A stretch of DNA of 64,000 nt from Phytohabitans flavus (GCF_011764545.1 NZ_AP022870.1:8252001-8316000), one strand, 5' to 3'; counted from the stretch's first letter, positions 1-7,996 are shown. Notes: generated from the sequence alone by a model not told the origin. Program-made: numbers and translations.

Positions 1-1
1 C

Positions 2-184
2 CGGTTCTCCTACATCAGCGACGACCTAATCCGCGACATGGCAGCGACCTTCCCTGCACCGGCCGAGCCGCAGAGCGTCACGGTCCACACCTACCGGCCG
101 TCGCCTCGACCGGCGTCCGGGCCGCTGCTGCCCAGCAAGCTCCGCGCCGCGCTGGAGTCCACACAGGACGGGGAGGCGGCATGA
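2..184 (+). CDS. C-terminal end of a transfer-region protein (partial)
   Basis: An open frame enters from the left edge and ends at TGA 182-184, giving the last 60 residues of a protein that begins outside the window. The tail is polar and Pro/Arg rich and has no motif I recognise. The stop overlaps the next start (ATGA at 181-184), so it belongs to the same operon. In pSAM2-like elements the gene at this place is often the FtsK/SpoIIIE-type transfer ATPase (TraSA), so that is the most likely identity, but it is inferred from position only. Confidence 0.45.
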   Translation, partial: RFSYISDDLIRDMAATFPAPAEPQSVTVHTYRPSPRPASGPLLPSKLRAALESTQDGEAA

Positions 185-405
185 CGAGGCGCTACTACCG
201 GTTGCGGACACCAGCGGGCGGCCCGACGACGGTCCGCGTCACCGAGGGCGCAGACCTGTACCTGGCGGTCGGCTCCGGCCGGCGGCGCATGTACCTCACC
301 CCGGACGAGGCGTGGGCGCTGTGGCGCTGCCTGTCCGAAGCGGTCGCCTCCACAGGCGAACCGCCGTCCTGGATCCGCGTACACATCGCAGCCACCAAAC
401 GCTGA
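181..405 (+). CDS. Small hypothetical protein of the integrative element
   Basis: This 74-residue protein starts at an ATG that overlaps the previous stop by four bases, which suggests translational coupling. It is basic at the N-terminus (MTRRYYRLRT) and has a WALWRC segment near residue 45. There is no signal peptide, membrane segment or recognised domain. It sits just before the DUF2637-like gene, where integrative elements of this type often carry short unnamed genes. The start is supported by the overlap; the function is unknown. Confidence 0.6.
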   Translation: MTRRYYRLRTPAGGPTTVRVTEGADLYLAVGSGRRRMYLTPDEAWALWRCLSEAVASTGEPPSWIRVHIAATKR

Positions 406-422
406 GGCTGGGGAGGCTCATC

Positions 423-911
423 GTGAAGCTCGTTCGCCGCGAGCGGGTGGAGGTTGCCCTGCTCGTCCTGATCTTGCTCATCGTCGCCGTGTTCGCTGGG
501 GCGGCCTCGTTCACCCATGTCAAGGAGTGGACGATGGCCAACTCCCCGGCAGGTACCCCGGAGTGGTTCGGCTGGGCCAACGCTGTCATCTCCGAACTGA
601 TCCCGGCCGCCGCGCTCCTGGAGATCCGTCGTCGCCGTCGCACTGGCGGTTCAGTCGGGTACCCCATGTTCCTCATCGTCGCTGCCGTCGCATTGTCCCT
701 GTCGGCGCAGCTCGCGGTCGCCAAGCCGGGCTTGTCCGGCTGGCTGCTCTCGGCGGTGCCGGCGCTGGCGTTCCTCGGCCTGTCCAAGCTCGTCCTGACC
801 GCGCCTGCCAGCGCACCTGTAGCCGCACCGGTCGCCGCGCCCGTGGAAGAGCCGGCTCCGGTGGTCGTCCGTGGGAACGGGCAGATCCTCGCCGCCGAGG
901 TGATCCGATGA
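423..911 (+). CDS. DUF2637-type (SpdB-like) membrane protein
   Basis: This 162-residue protein starts at GTG 423 behind a GGGGAGG ribosome site at about 409-415. It has a basic N-terminus (MKLVRRER), a first membrane segment at about residues 10-26, then a PEWFGWANAVISELIP stretch, two further hydrophobic segments at about 80-115, and an Ala/Pro-rich tail. This layout matches DUF2637 proteins found in actinomycete conjugative elements, which are linked to spreading of the element along mycelium (SpdB-type). Its stop overlaps the next start (ATGA, 908-911). Family assignment is by recognition of the pattern; the spreading role is inferred from known relatives. Confidence 0.7.
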   Translation: MKLVRRERVEVALLVLILLIVAVFAGAASFTHVKEWTMANSPAGTPEWFGWANAVISELIPAAALLEIRRRRRTGGSVGYPMFLIVAAVALSLSAQLAVAKPGLSGWLLSAVPALAFLGLSKLVLTAPASAPVAAPVAAPVEEPAPVVVRGNGQILAAEVIR

Positions 912-1321
912 ACGGTCTAGGTAGGGCCTGGTCCGCTGCCCGTATCCTCGTCTCCGAGATTCGCGCCCGCCGCGGCAACGTGACTGTTCCTGCCGATTGG
1001 CGGGTCGTTGGTCATTGCCCGACCTGGTGCGCTGGTGACCACCGTTGCGCGGTCCTTGCGGGCAGCCCTGCCGGCGAGCACCGCAGCAAGACCATCCTCT
1101 GGCGAACCCCGTACGGCAGGCTCTCGGTCATCGCGGTGCAGGACGCGATCGGCCACCGGCGCGTCGAGCTGGGCGCCTCAGTCGAGCTGGATACCCGGTA
1201 CGCCACGGACACCTCACACGTGCTCGTGCCCGCGATCGACCTCGTGATCCGCGCGGTCCTTGCCGGACAACCGGGCCGCACGGTTCCGATGCCGAGGCAG
1301 GCGCGGGAGGTACGCCCATGA
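908..1321 (+). CDS. DUF6907-like hypothetical protein of the integrative element
   Basis: This 137-residue soluble protein begins at ATG 908, overlapping the previous stop. Near residue 35 it has HCPTWCAGDH, a C-x3-C-x2-DH signature typical of the DUF6907 family common in actinomycete mobile elements. The second half has alternating hydrophobic residues like a beta-rich fold. Its stop overlaps the start of the replication initiator (ATGA, 1318-1321), so the whole block from the left edge to the integrase is one coupled operon. No biochemical function is known for the family. Confidence 0.6.
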   Translation: MNGLGRAWSAARILVSEIRARRGNVTVPADWRVVGHCPTWCAGDHRCAVLAGSPAGEHRSKTILWRTPYGRLSVIAVQDAIGHRRVELGASVELDTRYATDTSHVLVPAIDLVIRAVLAGQPGRTVPMPRQAREVRP

Positions 1322-3030
1322 CGGCACCCACCCTGCCCGGCATCGCACAAGACGACTCACCACGACCAGGCTCGCGCGCCGCAAGGCTCGCGCTGCCTAT
1401 GAGCGTCAGCGTCCTCAAGGACATGTGCGCCGAGTACGGCGTGTGCCTGGGCCCGGTCAGCCTCCGCCGCACGGACCTGGAGACCGGCCAGACCGAGGTC
1501 ATCGACCTGCCGTGCGGCGCGACTCGGGAGGACAAGTGCGCACCCTGCGCCAAGCGGGCTCGGCGTCTGCGTCGCGTCCAGATCCGGGAGGGCTGGCATC
1601 GGACCGCCGAGCCAACCCCCGCACCTGAGCCGGCCACGCCGGCGCAGCGTGAGCTGATCGCGGTACGGGCACACTTCGAGCTCGCCCGCGACGAGGCGAC
1701 CCGGGCGGCCCAGTGGGACCAGGTCGCCGACCTGGACGAGGCCATTCGTGAGGTAGAGGAGTGCATCGCCGCCGAGGGCCTGCGCGGCCGGGTCGCACCG
1801 GCCCACGACGAACCGCGCCGGCGCGTCCGCTCCACCAAGCGGCGGCAGGATGCGCCCGACCTGCCGCGCCAACGGGTAGAGCGGCGGACAGTCGGTCGGA
1901 TTTACACGGCGCCGGACGGCAGCGAGTACCGGCCGTCCATGTGGCTGTCGCTGACCCTCGACTCGTACGGCCGGGTCCGCAACGACGGCACCCCGGTCGA
2001 CCCGGACACCTACGACTACCGGCGCGCCGCCTGGGACGCCGTGAACTTCCCTCGGCTGCTCGACCGGTTCTGGCAGAACCTACGGCGCTGCGTCGGCTGG
2101 AACGTGCAGTACGCCGGATGTGTCGAGCCACAGCGCCGACTCGCCCCACACGCCCACTTCGCGATCCGCGGCACCATCCCGCGCGCGGTGCTGCGCAAGG
2201 TCGCCGCCGCGACCTACCACCAAGTGTGGTGGCCACCCGTCGACCAGCTCGCCTACACCCTCGACCGGCTACCGGTCTGGGACTCAAATGCATGGGTCGA
2301 CCCGGACACCCGCGAGCCGCTGGCCACCTGGAGCGAAGCGCTCGACACCGTCGATGAGCCGGCCCACGTGGTCCGGTTCGGTGCCCAGGTCCATGCCGAG
2401 GGCGTCACTGCCGGGACCACCCACGCTGACCGGACGATCGGCTACATCACGAAGTACATCACCAAGACTGTCTCCGACTGCCACAAGCCAACCACCGACC
2501 GGCAACGCGACCACCTCGACCGGCTCTGGGCCGAGCTGCGCACCATCCCGTGCTCGGACCGGTGCGCCAACTGGCTGCTCTACGGCATCCAACCCAAGAA
2601 AGCACACGGCAAGCTCCGCCCGGGTCGCTGCAAGGGACGCGTCCACCAGCGGGACACGCTCGGCATCGGCGGCCGGCGCATCCTCATCTCCCGCGACTGG
2701 TCCGGCAAGACCCTCGCCGACCATCGCGCCGACGCTCGCGCCTGGGTCCGCCACCTCCTGGGCGTCAGCGTCACGGCGGAGGAAGCCGACCCGGCGTCCA
2801 CTGTCGACCAAGACGGGCCGAAGCCTTACGGCTGGGAGTACGCCCGCCCCGACGACCCGGACGTCTCACCGCTGCAACACCGACTCCTCCGCGCACTCTC
2901 CCGGCGCATGCAATGGAGATCCGCACTCCTCGCCGCCCGCGATCGGGCCGAGCAGGACTCGCCCACTGTTTCGGCAACCGCGACGGGGAGGAGGAGAGCG
3001 CATGCCGGAGGAGCTGTTGACCGTGCGTGA
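1318..3030 (+). CDS. repSA: RepSA-like replication initiator
   Basis: This 570-residue protein resembles the rolling-circle initiator of pSAM2-type integrative elements. It has a Cys cluster at residues 66-77 (C66, C74, C77) that looks like a metal site, a PHAHF motif with His278 and His280 matching the HxH metal-binding motif of rolling-circle initiators, and GYITKYITKT with Tyr376 and Tyr380 as candidate nicking tyrosines. It starts at ATG 1318, overlapping the preceding stop. Its last 29 bases overlap the excisionase gene in another frame. Replication initiator plus Xis plus Int defines an AICE-type element that can excise and replicate. Confidence 0.85.
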   Translation: MTAPTLPGIAQDDSPRPGSRAARLALPMSVSVLKDMCAEYGVCLGPVSLRRTDLETGQTEVIDLPCGATREDKCAPCAKRARRLRRVQIREGWHRTAEPTPAPEPATPAQRELIAVRAHFELARDEATRAAQWDQVADLDEAIREVEECIAAEGLRGRVAPAHDEPRRRVRSTKRRQDAPDLPRQRVERRTVGRIYTAPDGSEYRPSMWLSLTLDSYGRVRNDGTPVDPDTYDYRRAAWDAVNFPRLLDRFWQNLRRCVGWNVQYAGCVEPQRRLAPHAHFAIRGTIPRAVLRKVAAATYHQVWWPPVDQLAYTLDRLPVWDSNAWVDPDTREPLATWSEALDTVDEPAHVVRFGAQVHAEGVTAGTTHADRTIGYITKYITKTVSDCHKPTTDRQRDHLDRLWAELRTIPCSDRCANWLLYGIQPKKAHGKLRPGRCKGRVHQRDTLGIGGRRILISRDWSGKTLADHRADARAWVRHLLGVSVTAEEADPASTVDQDGPKPYGWEYARPDDPDVSPLQHRLLRALSRRMQWRSALLAARDRAEQDSPTVSATATGRRRAHAGGAVDRA

Positions 3031-3187
3031 GGTGATCGCGGAGCTGCGGGTCTCGCGGTCCACCTGGTTCTACTGGCGCCAGACCGGCAAGGGGCCGCGC
3101 GTGATCAAGCTCCCCAACGGTGAGCTGCGCGTACGCCGGTCGGCTCTTTCCCGATGGCTCGGCGACCTGGAGGGCGACCGGGCATGA
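3002..3187 (+). CDS. xis: Excisionase (MerR-like helix-turn-helix)
   Basis: This 61-residue protein starts at ATG 3002 behind GGGGAGGAGG and is nested in the end of the initiator gene. The sequence LLTVREVIAELRVSRSTWFY and the following WRQTGKGP segment form the short winged helix-turn-helix of the excisionase/MerR_1-type family found next to tyrosine integrases. Its stop overlaps the integrase start (ATGA, 3184-3187). It should act as the directionality factor for excision of the element. Confidence 0.85.
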   Translation: MPEELLTVREVIAELRVSRSTWFYWRQTGKGPRVIKLPNGELRVRRSALSRWLGDLEGDRA

Positions 3188-4608
3188 AGAGCTACGAGAT
3201 CAAGATCTGGGAGATCACGGCGCGGAAGGATCGCAAGTCGCGTCCATGGCGCGTGCGCTGGGCGGTGGCCGGCGAGCGGTTCGAGGAGCTGTTCCGAACC
3301 AAGGCTCTCGCCGACTCGTTCCGCTCCGAGCTGGTCAAGGCGGCCAACGCTGGCGAGCCGTTCGACACGACGACCGGGCGGCCTGCCTCCGAGGCCCGGG
3401 CCAGGAACACCACGACCTGGTACGCGCACAGCCGCACATACGTACAGATGAAGTGGCCCCGGGCTGCGGCGAAGTCGCGCCGCGGGATCGTTGAGGCGTT
3501 GACCCAGGTGTCCATGACCCTGAGCAGGGCAGGTAAGCGTGGGCGTCCGGAGGACGAGGTGCTGCGGAGGGCGCTGTATATATACGGCCTGAACCCGCGC
3601 CGCTGGTCCGAGGAGGTGCCGGCGGAGTACGCGGCGGCGCTCGCCTGGCTGGATGGCGCGTCCCTGCCCGTGGTCGACCTGGATTCGGCGGCGACGGTGC
3701 GGCGCGTGCTCGACGGGCTGTGCCTCAGGCAGGACGGCAAGCCGGCGGCGGCTGCGACCGTCGCCCGCAAGCGCGCGGTCTTCTACAACGCCGTGGGTTA
3801 CGCGGTCGAACTGGAGCTGCTCGGCGCCAACCCGATCGACCGCGTGCAGTGGACGGCGCCAGAGGTCGCGCAGGCCATCGACCGGCGGGTGGTCGCCAAC
3901 CCGGTGCAGGTGGCGGCGCTGCTCGACGGGGTGCGTTCTCTCGGCAAACGCGCCGAGCGGGTCGTGGCGTTCTTCGGCTGCCTCTACTACGCCGGCATGC
4001 GCCCATCAGAGGCGGCCGATCTGCGGCTCGGCGACTGCGTGCTGCCCGGCAAGTGCCTCGACTGTGGGGCGACGACGGATAACGCGCTGACCCCGGCGTG
4101 CGCTCACGACAAGATCGAGCATCAGTGGGGCAAGGTGACGCTGGCGGAGACTGCGCCGCTTGCGGGCTCGCACTGGACCGATGACGGGCGGCCGTACGAG
4201 CGGCGCGGGCTCAAACACCGGGCGCGCAAGGAGACTCGATCGGTCCCAATCCCTCCGCGGCTGGTGCAGCTGCTCTGCGAGCACGTGAAGAAGCACGGGA
4301 CCATGCCGGACGGCCGGTACTTCGGCGGGCTGCACGGTGGGCCGCTGGCCAGCTCGATCTACGACCGGTGGTGGAAGCTCGCTCGGGAGAAGGCGCTGAC
4401 TCCGGCCCAGGTCGCGTCGCCCCTGGCTCGGCGGCCGTACGACCTGCGACACGCGGCAGCCTCGCTTTGGCTCAACGCCGGTGTGCCACCAACGGAGGTC
4501 GCCCGGCGACTCGGTCACGGCGTGGCAGTCCTGCTCCGCGTGTACGCCAACTGCATCGATGGGGGAGAGGACGGCGCCAACGACCGGATCGGCGGCGCGC
4601 TGGGATGA
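3184..4608 (+). CDS. int: Tyrosine site-specific integrase
   Basis: This 474-residue tyrosine recombinase starts at ATG 3184, coupled to xis. The catalytic domain shows Arg273 in GMRPSEA, Arg422 in PYDLRH, His445 in RLGHG and the nucleophile Tyr454 in RVYANC. A four-cysteine stretch at about residues 282-302 (CVLPGKCLDCG then PAC) is inserted after the first Arg and could bind zinc, as seen in other AICE integrases. It lies about 1 kb from the tRNA-Tyr 3' fragment at 5616-5664, its expected attachment site. The N-terminal part holds the core-binding SAM-like domain. Confidence 0.9.
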   Translation: MKSYEIKIWEITARKDRKSRPWRVRWAVAGERFEELFRTKALADSFRSELVKAANAGEPFDTTTGRPASEARARNTTTWYAHSRTYVQMKWPRAAAKSRRGIVEALTQVSMTLSRAGKRGRPEDEVLRRALYIYGLNPRRWSEEVPAEYAAALAWLDGASLPVVDLDSAATVRRVLDGLCLRQDGKPAAAATVARKRAVFYNAVGYAVELELLGANPIDRVQWTAPEVAQAIDRRVVANPVQVAALLDGVRSLGKRAERVVAFFGCLYYAGMRPSEAADLRLGDCVLPGKCLDCGATTDNALTPACAHDKIEHQWGKVTLAETAPLAGSHWTDDGRPYERRGLKHRARKETRSVPIPPRLVQLLCEHVKKHGTMPDGRYFGGLHGGPLASSIYDRWWKLAREKALTPAQVASPLARRPYDLRHAAASLWLNAGVPPTEVARRLGHGVAVLLRVYANCIDGGEDGANDRIGGALG

Positions 4609-4647
4609 TCCGGCGCCCACTACTTCCGTCTCTGTTGTTTGAGACGC

Positions 4648-4731
4648 GGCCGCAACTTGCGGCCTAGTCACCTGACTAGGCAATCTCGCTCGTAGCGGCG
4701 AAACTTGTCGGAGGCTACCGCTACGGTAGCC
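4648..4731 (+). promoter_or_regulatory. Three palindromes upstream of the toxin-antitoxin-like pair
   Basis: The integrase-downstream spacer holds three perfect inverted repeats in 84 bases: GGCCGCAA/TTGCGGCC around 4656, GCCTAGTC/GACTAGGC (4662-4669 and 4674-4681), and GGCTACCG/CGGTAGCC (4713-4720 and 4724-4731). The first two may end the integrase operon. The third lies 22 bases before the next ATG and looks like an operator. I see no clear -35/-10 pair. Confidence 0.5.
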
Positions 4732-4752
4732 CCAACCTAGAAGGAGGCGACC

Positions 4753-4959
4753 ATGGCTACGGACACCCAGACGGACCCGGCCGCCACCGTGGATGAGATG
4801 ACCCCCGAGGAGCAGCGTGCCCTCCTTGAACGAGAGGCGCGGCGGAACCTCAACATGAGTGCCGACGAGTTCGCAGCGAAGTGGCGTGCTGGTGAGTTCC
4901 AAGGCAACGAGGACCCGAAGGTTACCCAGGTGGCTATGCTGCTCCCCGATGCCTGGTAG
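4753..4959 (+). CDS. Small acidic protein, candidate antitoxin of a two-gene module
   Basis: This 68-residue acidic protein starts at ATG 4753 behind AGAAGGAGG. It has the sequence MTPEEQRALLEREARRNLNM near residue 20, predicted helical, followed by SADEFAAKWRAGEF. Size, charge and the 11-base overlap with the following larger gene resemble an antitoxin-toxin pair. A perfect palindrome immediately upstream is a possible autoregulatory operator. I do not recognise the family with certainty, and no DNA-binding motif is obvious, so the antitoxin role is inferred from layout only. Confidence 0.5.
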   Translation: MATDTQTDPAATVDEMTPEEQRALLEREARRNLNMSADEFAAKWRAGEFQGNEDPKVTQVAMLLPDAW

Positions 4960-5506
4960 CAGCCCATATGAGGCGTTCGGCGCCTTCGTCGGGCCCCTCG
5001 GTGAGGCGTTGAGCTGTGTTGTGCGTGGGAAGATCACAGCCTCTGCCGGCGGCAAGAACGATCTGAACAAGGTTCACGAACTCCACCTCACCGGTATCGC
5101 GGGTGATGGTTACGTGCGGCTACGTGGCGATCGACGGATCGAGATGCGTGCACGGATGTTCTACGAGATCATCAGGGATCCCCGCCCCGGCTACGGTCCG
5201 TTTAGGATCACAACGAGGGGCTACGACTACTCCCTCCGTACGTCTGACGGCTTGGCCGTGGTCGACTACCACTGGCATCCGTTGGGTCAGTCCCACGAGA
5301 AGGACCCACACCTGCACATCGGTGCCGCTCAGCTCCGTCCTGATTCTGTCCTGAGCAACAAGGACCACCTGCCAAGCGGGCGGATCACTGTGGAGAGCGT
5401 CGTCCGGGCCGCCATCGCGTCTGGGGCGACTCCGCTTCAGCCCGACTGGGAGACGCGACTCGCCGGCACGGAGTACCGCCATGTGCTCCACCGCTCCTGG
5501 CACTGA
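4949..5506 (+). CDS. Hypothetical protein, candidate toxin partner
   Basis: This 185-residue protein starts at ATG 4949, overlapping the preceding gene by 11 bases. The centre is a beta-rich segment with RMFYEIIRDP and then VVDYHWHPLGQSHEKDPHLH, a His-rich stretch that could be catalytic or metal-binding. The style is reminiscent of TumE/DUF6516-like toxins that pair with a small helical antitoxin, but I cannot confirm membership. The gene lies between the integrase and the attachment site, the usual place for element-stabilising cargo. An upstream in-frame ATG at 4859 exists but would sit deep inside the previous gene. Confidence 0.5.
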   Translation: MPGSSPYEAFGAFVGPLGEALSCVVRGKITASAGGKNDLNKVHELHLTGIAGDGYVRLRGDRRIEMRARMFYEIIRDPRPGYGPFRITTRGYDYSLRTSDGLAVVDYHWHPLGQSHEKDPHLHIGAAQLRPDSVLSNKDHLPSGRITVESVVRAAIASGATPLQPDWETRLAGTEYRHVLHRSWH

Positions 5507-5561
5507 GGCTCCCGGGTGGGTGTGGGCGGATCGTGGGCGTGGGCTTGATCTGCCCTACGGC

Positions 5562-5579
5562 CTGGTGGAGAAACACCAG
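5562..5579 (+). terminator. Short hairpin after the element's last gene
   Basis: CTGGTG and CACCAG (5562-5567, 5574-5579) form a six-base stem with loop GAGAAA, 55 bases after the last element gene. It has no T tract. It may end transcription or be an arm site near the attachment core. Confidence 0.35.
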
Positions 5580-5615
5580 CTCACCGGCCCTGTAGCTAGT
5601 TCGAACCCGGGCCCT

Positions 5616-5664
5616 CTGTAAATCCGTCGCGAAAGCTTCAGAGGTTCGAATCCTCTACCCGCCA
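5616..5664 (+). repeat. attachment site: 3' half of tRNA-Tyr (GTA)
   Basis: From 5616 the sequence reads as a tRNA-Tyr 3' half. It has anticodon loop CTGTAAA with anticodon GTA, 3' anticodon stem TCCGT, a long variable arm (CGCGAAAGCTTC), T-arm AGAGG-TTCGAAT-CCTCT, acceptor strand ACCCGCC and discriminator A. The bases before 5616 (CGGGCCCT) cannot pair as the 5' anticodon stem and no D-arm is present, so this is not a whole tRNA. It is the repeated core left where the element integrated. The complete tRNA-Tyr should lie at the other, left end of the element, outside the window. Confidence 0.85.
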
Positions 5665-5678
5665 CACCTAGGGAATAA

Positions 5679-5713
5679 CGGCCCCGGACCAGCCTGAACG
5701 CTGGCCGGGGCCG
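5679..5713 (+). terminator. Strong hairpin terminator after the tRNA-Tyr fragment
   Basis: CGGCCCCGG pairs with CCGGGGCCG (5679-5687 and 5705-5713) and CCAGC with GCTGG inside, with one bulged A and loop CTGAAC, followed by ATCTTGTTGT. It is probably the original terminator of the host tRNA-Tyr gene, now separated from the gene by the element. Confidence 0.75.
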
Positions 5714-5940
5714 ATCTTGTTGTATCCGCCGCCGCGCGGGTCCGTCCGGCGTGCCTCCTAGGTCTCTCGCGTACCGGCCCCTGCGGCCGATGATCTCTAC
5801 GTAGTTGGTCCGGTGCTCAGGGATGCGCGGACCGTCTGGGCTGTCTCGACCTGACGCGAAGGGCGCGCTGTGGGGCCTCGCGGCGTGGTCATGCTTTAGG
5901 CTGATGTGCTCATCAGCCATTCGGCTTGATTGGGGCAAAG
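5714..5940. other. Host spacer between attachment site and IS21 element
   Basis: No convincing gene is present in these 227 bases. The only structure is a perfect eight-base hairpin, GGCTGATG-tgct-CATCAGCC (5899-5918), just before the insertion point. The last eight bases, GGGCAAAG, are the left copy of the IS target duplication. Confidence 0.6.
5933..5940 (+). repeat. Left target-site duplication of the IS21 element
   Basis: GGGCAAAG directly precedes the left inverted repeat and is repeated exactly at 8841-8848 after the right end. Eight bases is within the usual 4-8 range for the IS21 family. Confidence 0.9.
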
Positions 5941-6020
5941 TGTCGGCGCTCACGTAATTCCCCACCTGTAGCGGTCTGACGCTCACGTAATTCCCCACCC
6001 GCTCGCTCACCTAATTCCCC
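5941..6020 (+). repeat. Left end multiple terminal repeats of the IS21 element
   Basis: The GCTCACGTAATTCCCC unit occurs three times: inside the terminal repeat (5948-5963), at 5981-5996, and with one change (GCTCACCTAATTCCCC) at 6005-6020. IS21 elements typically carry such repeated transposase-binding sites at each end. Confidence 0.85.
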
Positions 6021-6113
6021 AGGTGAGGCGCCTGGGCGCCTAGGGCTCCCAGTGGGGTGGTCCTCGCGATCTTGAAGAGTTCTCCCTTGTCCGGGTGACG
6101 GGTGAGGGAGCTG

Positions 6114-7787
6114 ATGGCGAGGAGAACGTTCGACGTGGTCGATGTGACCGAGATCTTCATCCACTGGTACGCGGGCCGGTCGATCAGCGAGGTGGGCACG
6201 TCGCTGGGTGTGGATCGTAAGACGATCCGCAAGTACCTGGCCCCGGCGGTCGCGGCTGGGTTCGTGCCGGGTGGGCCGGCGATGAGTCAGCAGGACTGGG
6301 CGGCGCTGGTGACGCGGTGGTTCCCTCAGTTGGCCGATACCCGGTTGCGGCAGGTGACCTGGCCGCAGATCGCTAAGCATCACGAGTACATCACTGCCCA
6401 GCTGAAGTTGGGGGTGACGCAGGCGACGATCCACCAGCGGCTGCGGGACGAGCACGGCCTGACCGCGTCGGTGGCGTCGTTGAAGCGGTATGTGGCGGCG
6501 AACCTGCCGGAACAGGTGCGCCGGGACCGGGTCGTGGTGCTGCGCGATGAGACGGACTTCCCGCCGGGTGAGGAGGCCCAGATCGACTACGGGCATCTGG
6601 GCCATTGGGTAGATTCGGCGACCGGCAAGCGGCGTCGAGTGTGGGCGTTCGCCATGGTCCTTGCGTGTTCGCGGCACATGTTCGTGCGGCCGGTCCTGAC
6701 CATGGATCAGCGGGCCTGGACCGAGGCACACATCGAGGCGTTCGCGTTCTTCGGTGGCACGCCGCGGCGGCTGGTGCCGGACAACCTGCGCACCGGGGTG
6801 GACAAGCCTGACCTCTACGACCCGAAGATCAACCGCTCCTATGCTGAACTGGCCGCCCACTACGGGGTGCTAGTCGACCCGGCCCGACGCGGCAAGCCGC
6901 GGGACAAGGCCCGCATCGAGCGGCCGATGCCGTATATCCGGGACAGTTTCTGGCGCGGTCGCCAGTTCGCGTCGCTGGAGGCGATGCAGGCCGCTGCGAC
7001 CCAGTGGTGCGCCGAGGTCGCCGGCCGCAGGTCCTGCCGGCCGCTGGGCGGTGCGGCGCCGGCGTCCGTGTTCGCGGCTGTCGAAGCAGAAGTGCTGCAA
7101 CCGTTGCCTGGCAAGGCGTTCGCGTTGGCGACGTGGTCGACGGCGGTGGTGGGACCGGACATCCACGCCAAGGTCGGTAAGACGATCTACTCGGTGCCGT
7201 GGCGGTTCATCGGCCAGCGTGTCGACGCCCGCGAGACACCGCTGGTGGTCCAGATCTTCCACAAGGGACAACTGATCGCCACGCACGGCCGCAAGCCACA
7301 AGGCAAGCAGACCGACTTCGGGCACTATCCGCCCGAGAAGATCGCGTTCCGGATGCGGACGCCGACCTGGTGCCGCACCCGCTCCGCCGAGATCGGCCCC
7401 GCCTGCGCTCAGGTCATCGCCGGGCTTCTGGAGGTCAACGCTCTGTTCCGGCTCCGCGCCGCGCAGGGCGTGCTCGGACTGGCCGACAAGCACGGCACCG
7501 CCCGTCTCGAGGCCGCCTGCACCAAGGCGATCGCGGCTGGCGACCCGTCCTACCGCACGGTCAAAGGCATCCTGGTCGCCGGCGCCGAGACCGACCCGCC
7601 ACCACCGTCCGCTGGTGACGGCGGCGCCGCAGCGCACCTGCACGGCCCTTCGCAGCTGTTCGCGAACGTCATCCCCCTGCCCACCCCGAACGTCACGCTC
7701 GACATGGACACGGTCATCGCGGACGACGACCGCGGCGACGCTGGTGACGACGAGCAGCCCAGCGCCGCAGCGGGAGTGCTGGCATGA
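6114..7787 (+). CDS. istA: IS21-family transposase IstA
   Basis: This 557-residue transposase starts at ATG 6114 behind GGGAG; an in-frame GTG at 6102 is an alternative. The N-terminus holds a helix-turn-helix (SISEVGTSLGVDRKTIRKYL, about residues 22-41). The integrase-type catalytic domain has Asp158 in AQIDYGH, Asp223 in LVPDNLR and Glu269 in KARIERP, the DDE triad. A C-terminal beta-barrel-like region follows. The stop overlaps the next start (ATGA). With IstB it carries out cut-and-paste or circle-mediated transposition between the terminal repeats. Confidence 0.95.
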   Translation: MARRTFDVVDVTEIFIHWYAGRSISEVGTSLGVDRKTIRKYLAPAVAAGFVPGGPAMSQQDWAALVTRWFPQLADTRLRQVTWPQIAKHHEYITAQLKLGVTQATIHQRLRDEHGLTASVASLKRYVAANLPEQVRRDRVVVLRDETDFPPGEEAQIDYGHLGHWVDSATGKRRRVWAFAMVLACSRHMFVRPVLTMDQRAWTEAHIEAFAFFGGTPRRLVPDNLRTGVDKPDLYDPKINRSYAELAAHYGVLVDPARRGKPRDKARIERPMPYIRDSFWRGRQFASLEAMQAAATQWCAEVAGRRSCRPLGGAAPASVFAAVEAEVLQPLPGKAFALATWSTAVVGPDIHAKVGKTIYSVPWRFIGQRVDARETPLVVQIFHKGQLIATHGRKPQGKQTDFGHYPPEKIAFRMRTPTWCRTRSAEIGPACAQVIAGLLEVNALFRLRAAQGVLGLADKHGTARLEAACTKAIAAGDPSYRTVKGILVAGAETDPPPPSAGDGGAAAHLHGPSQLFANVIPLPTPNVTLDMDTVIADDDRGDAGDDEQPSAAAGVLA

Positions 7788-7996
7788 CCGACCAGACCAC
7801 CACGGCGACGGCGCCGCAGCCGGCCTACCCGCTGCCCCAGCCCGGCGGAGCAGATCCCCGGTTCACCTACGGCCTGCTGCACGACGTCGCCGAAGTGTTG
7901 CAGCGCAACGGTTTTCCCCGCCCGGCCGGCACCGACTGGGCCGACCTGATGGCCGCCCTGCACCACTTCCTCTACCAGCCCAAGGAGACCTCGTGA
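7784..7996 (+). CDS. Small accessory protein between istA and istB
   Basis: This 70-residue protein starts at ATG 7784, overlapping the istA stop, and its stop overlaps the istB GTG start. The N-terminus is a Thr/Ala/Pro-rich tail (about residues 1-25). The rest forms short helices with TYGLLHDVAEVLQRNGFPRP and WADLMAALHHFLY. It is encoded in perfect register with its neighbours, so it is a real gene. Most IS21 elements have only two genes; a middle gene is known in some actinobacterial members. Function is unknown; a regulatory or IstA-IstB bridging role is possible. Confidence 0.75.
   Translation: MTDQTTTATAPQPAYPLPQPGGADPRFTYGLLHDVAEVLQRNGFPRPAGTDWADLMAALHHFLYQPKETS

Noticed and set aside
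5598-5610. AGTTCGAACCCGG as T-loop of a second tRNA
   Set aside because: No matching acceptor, D-arm or anticodon arm can be built around it.
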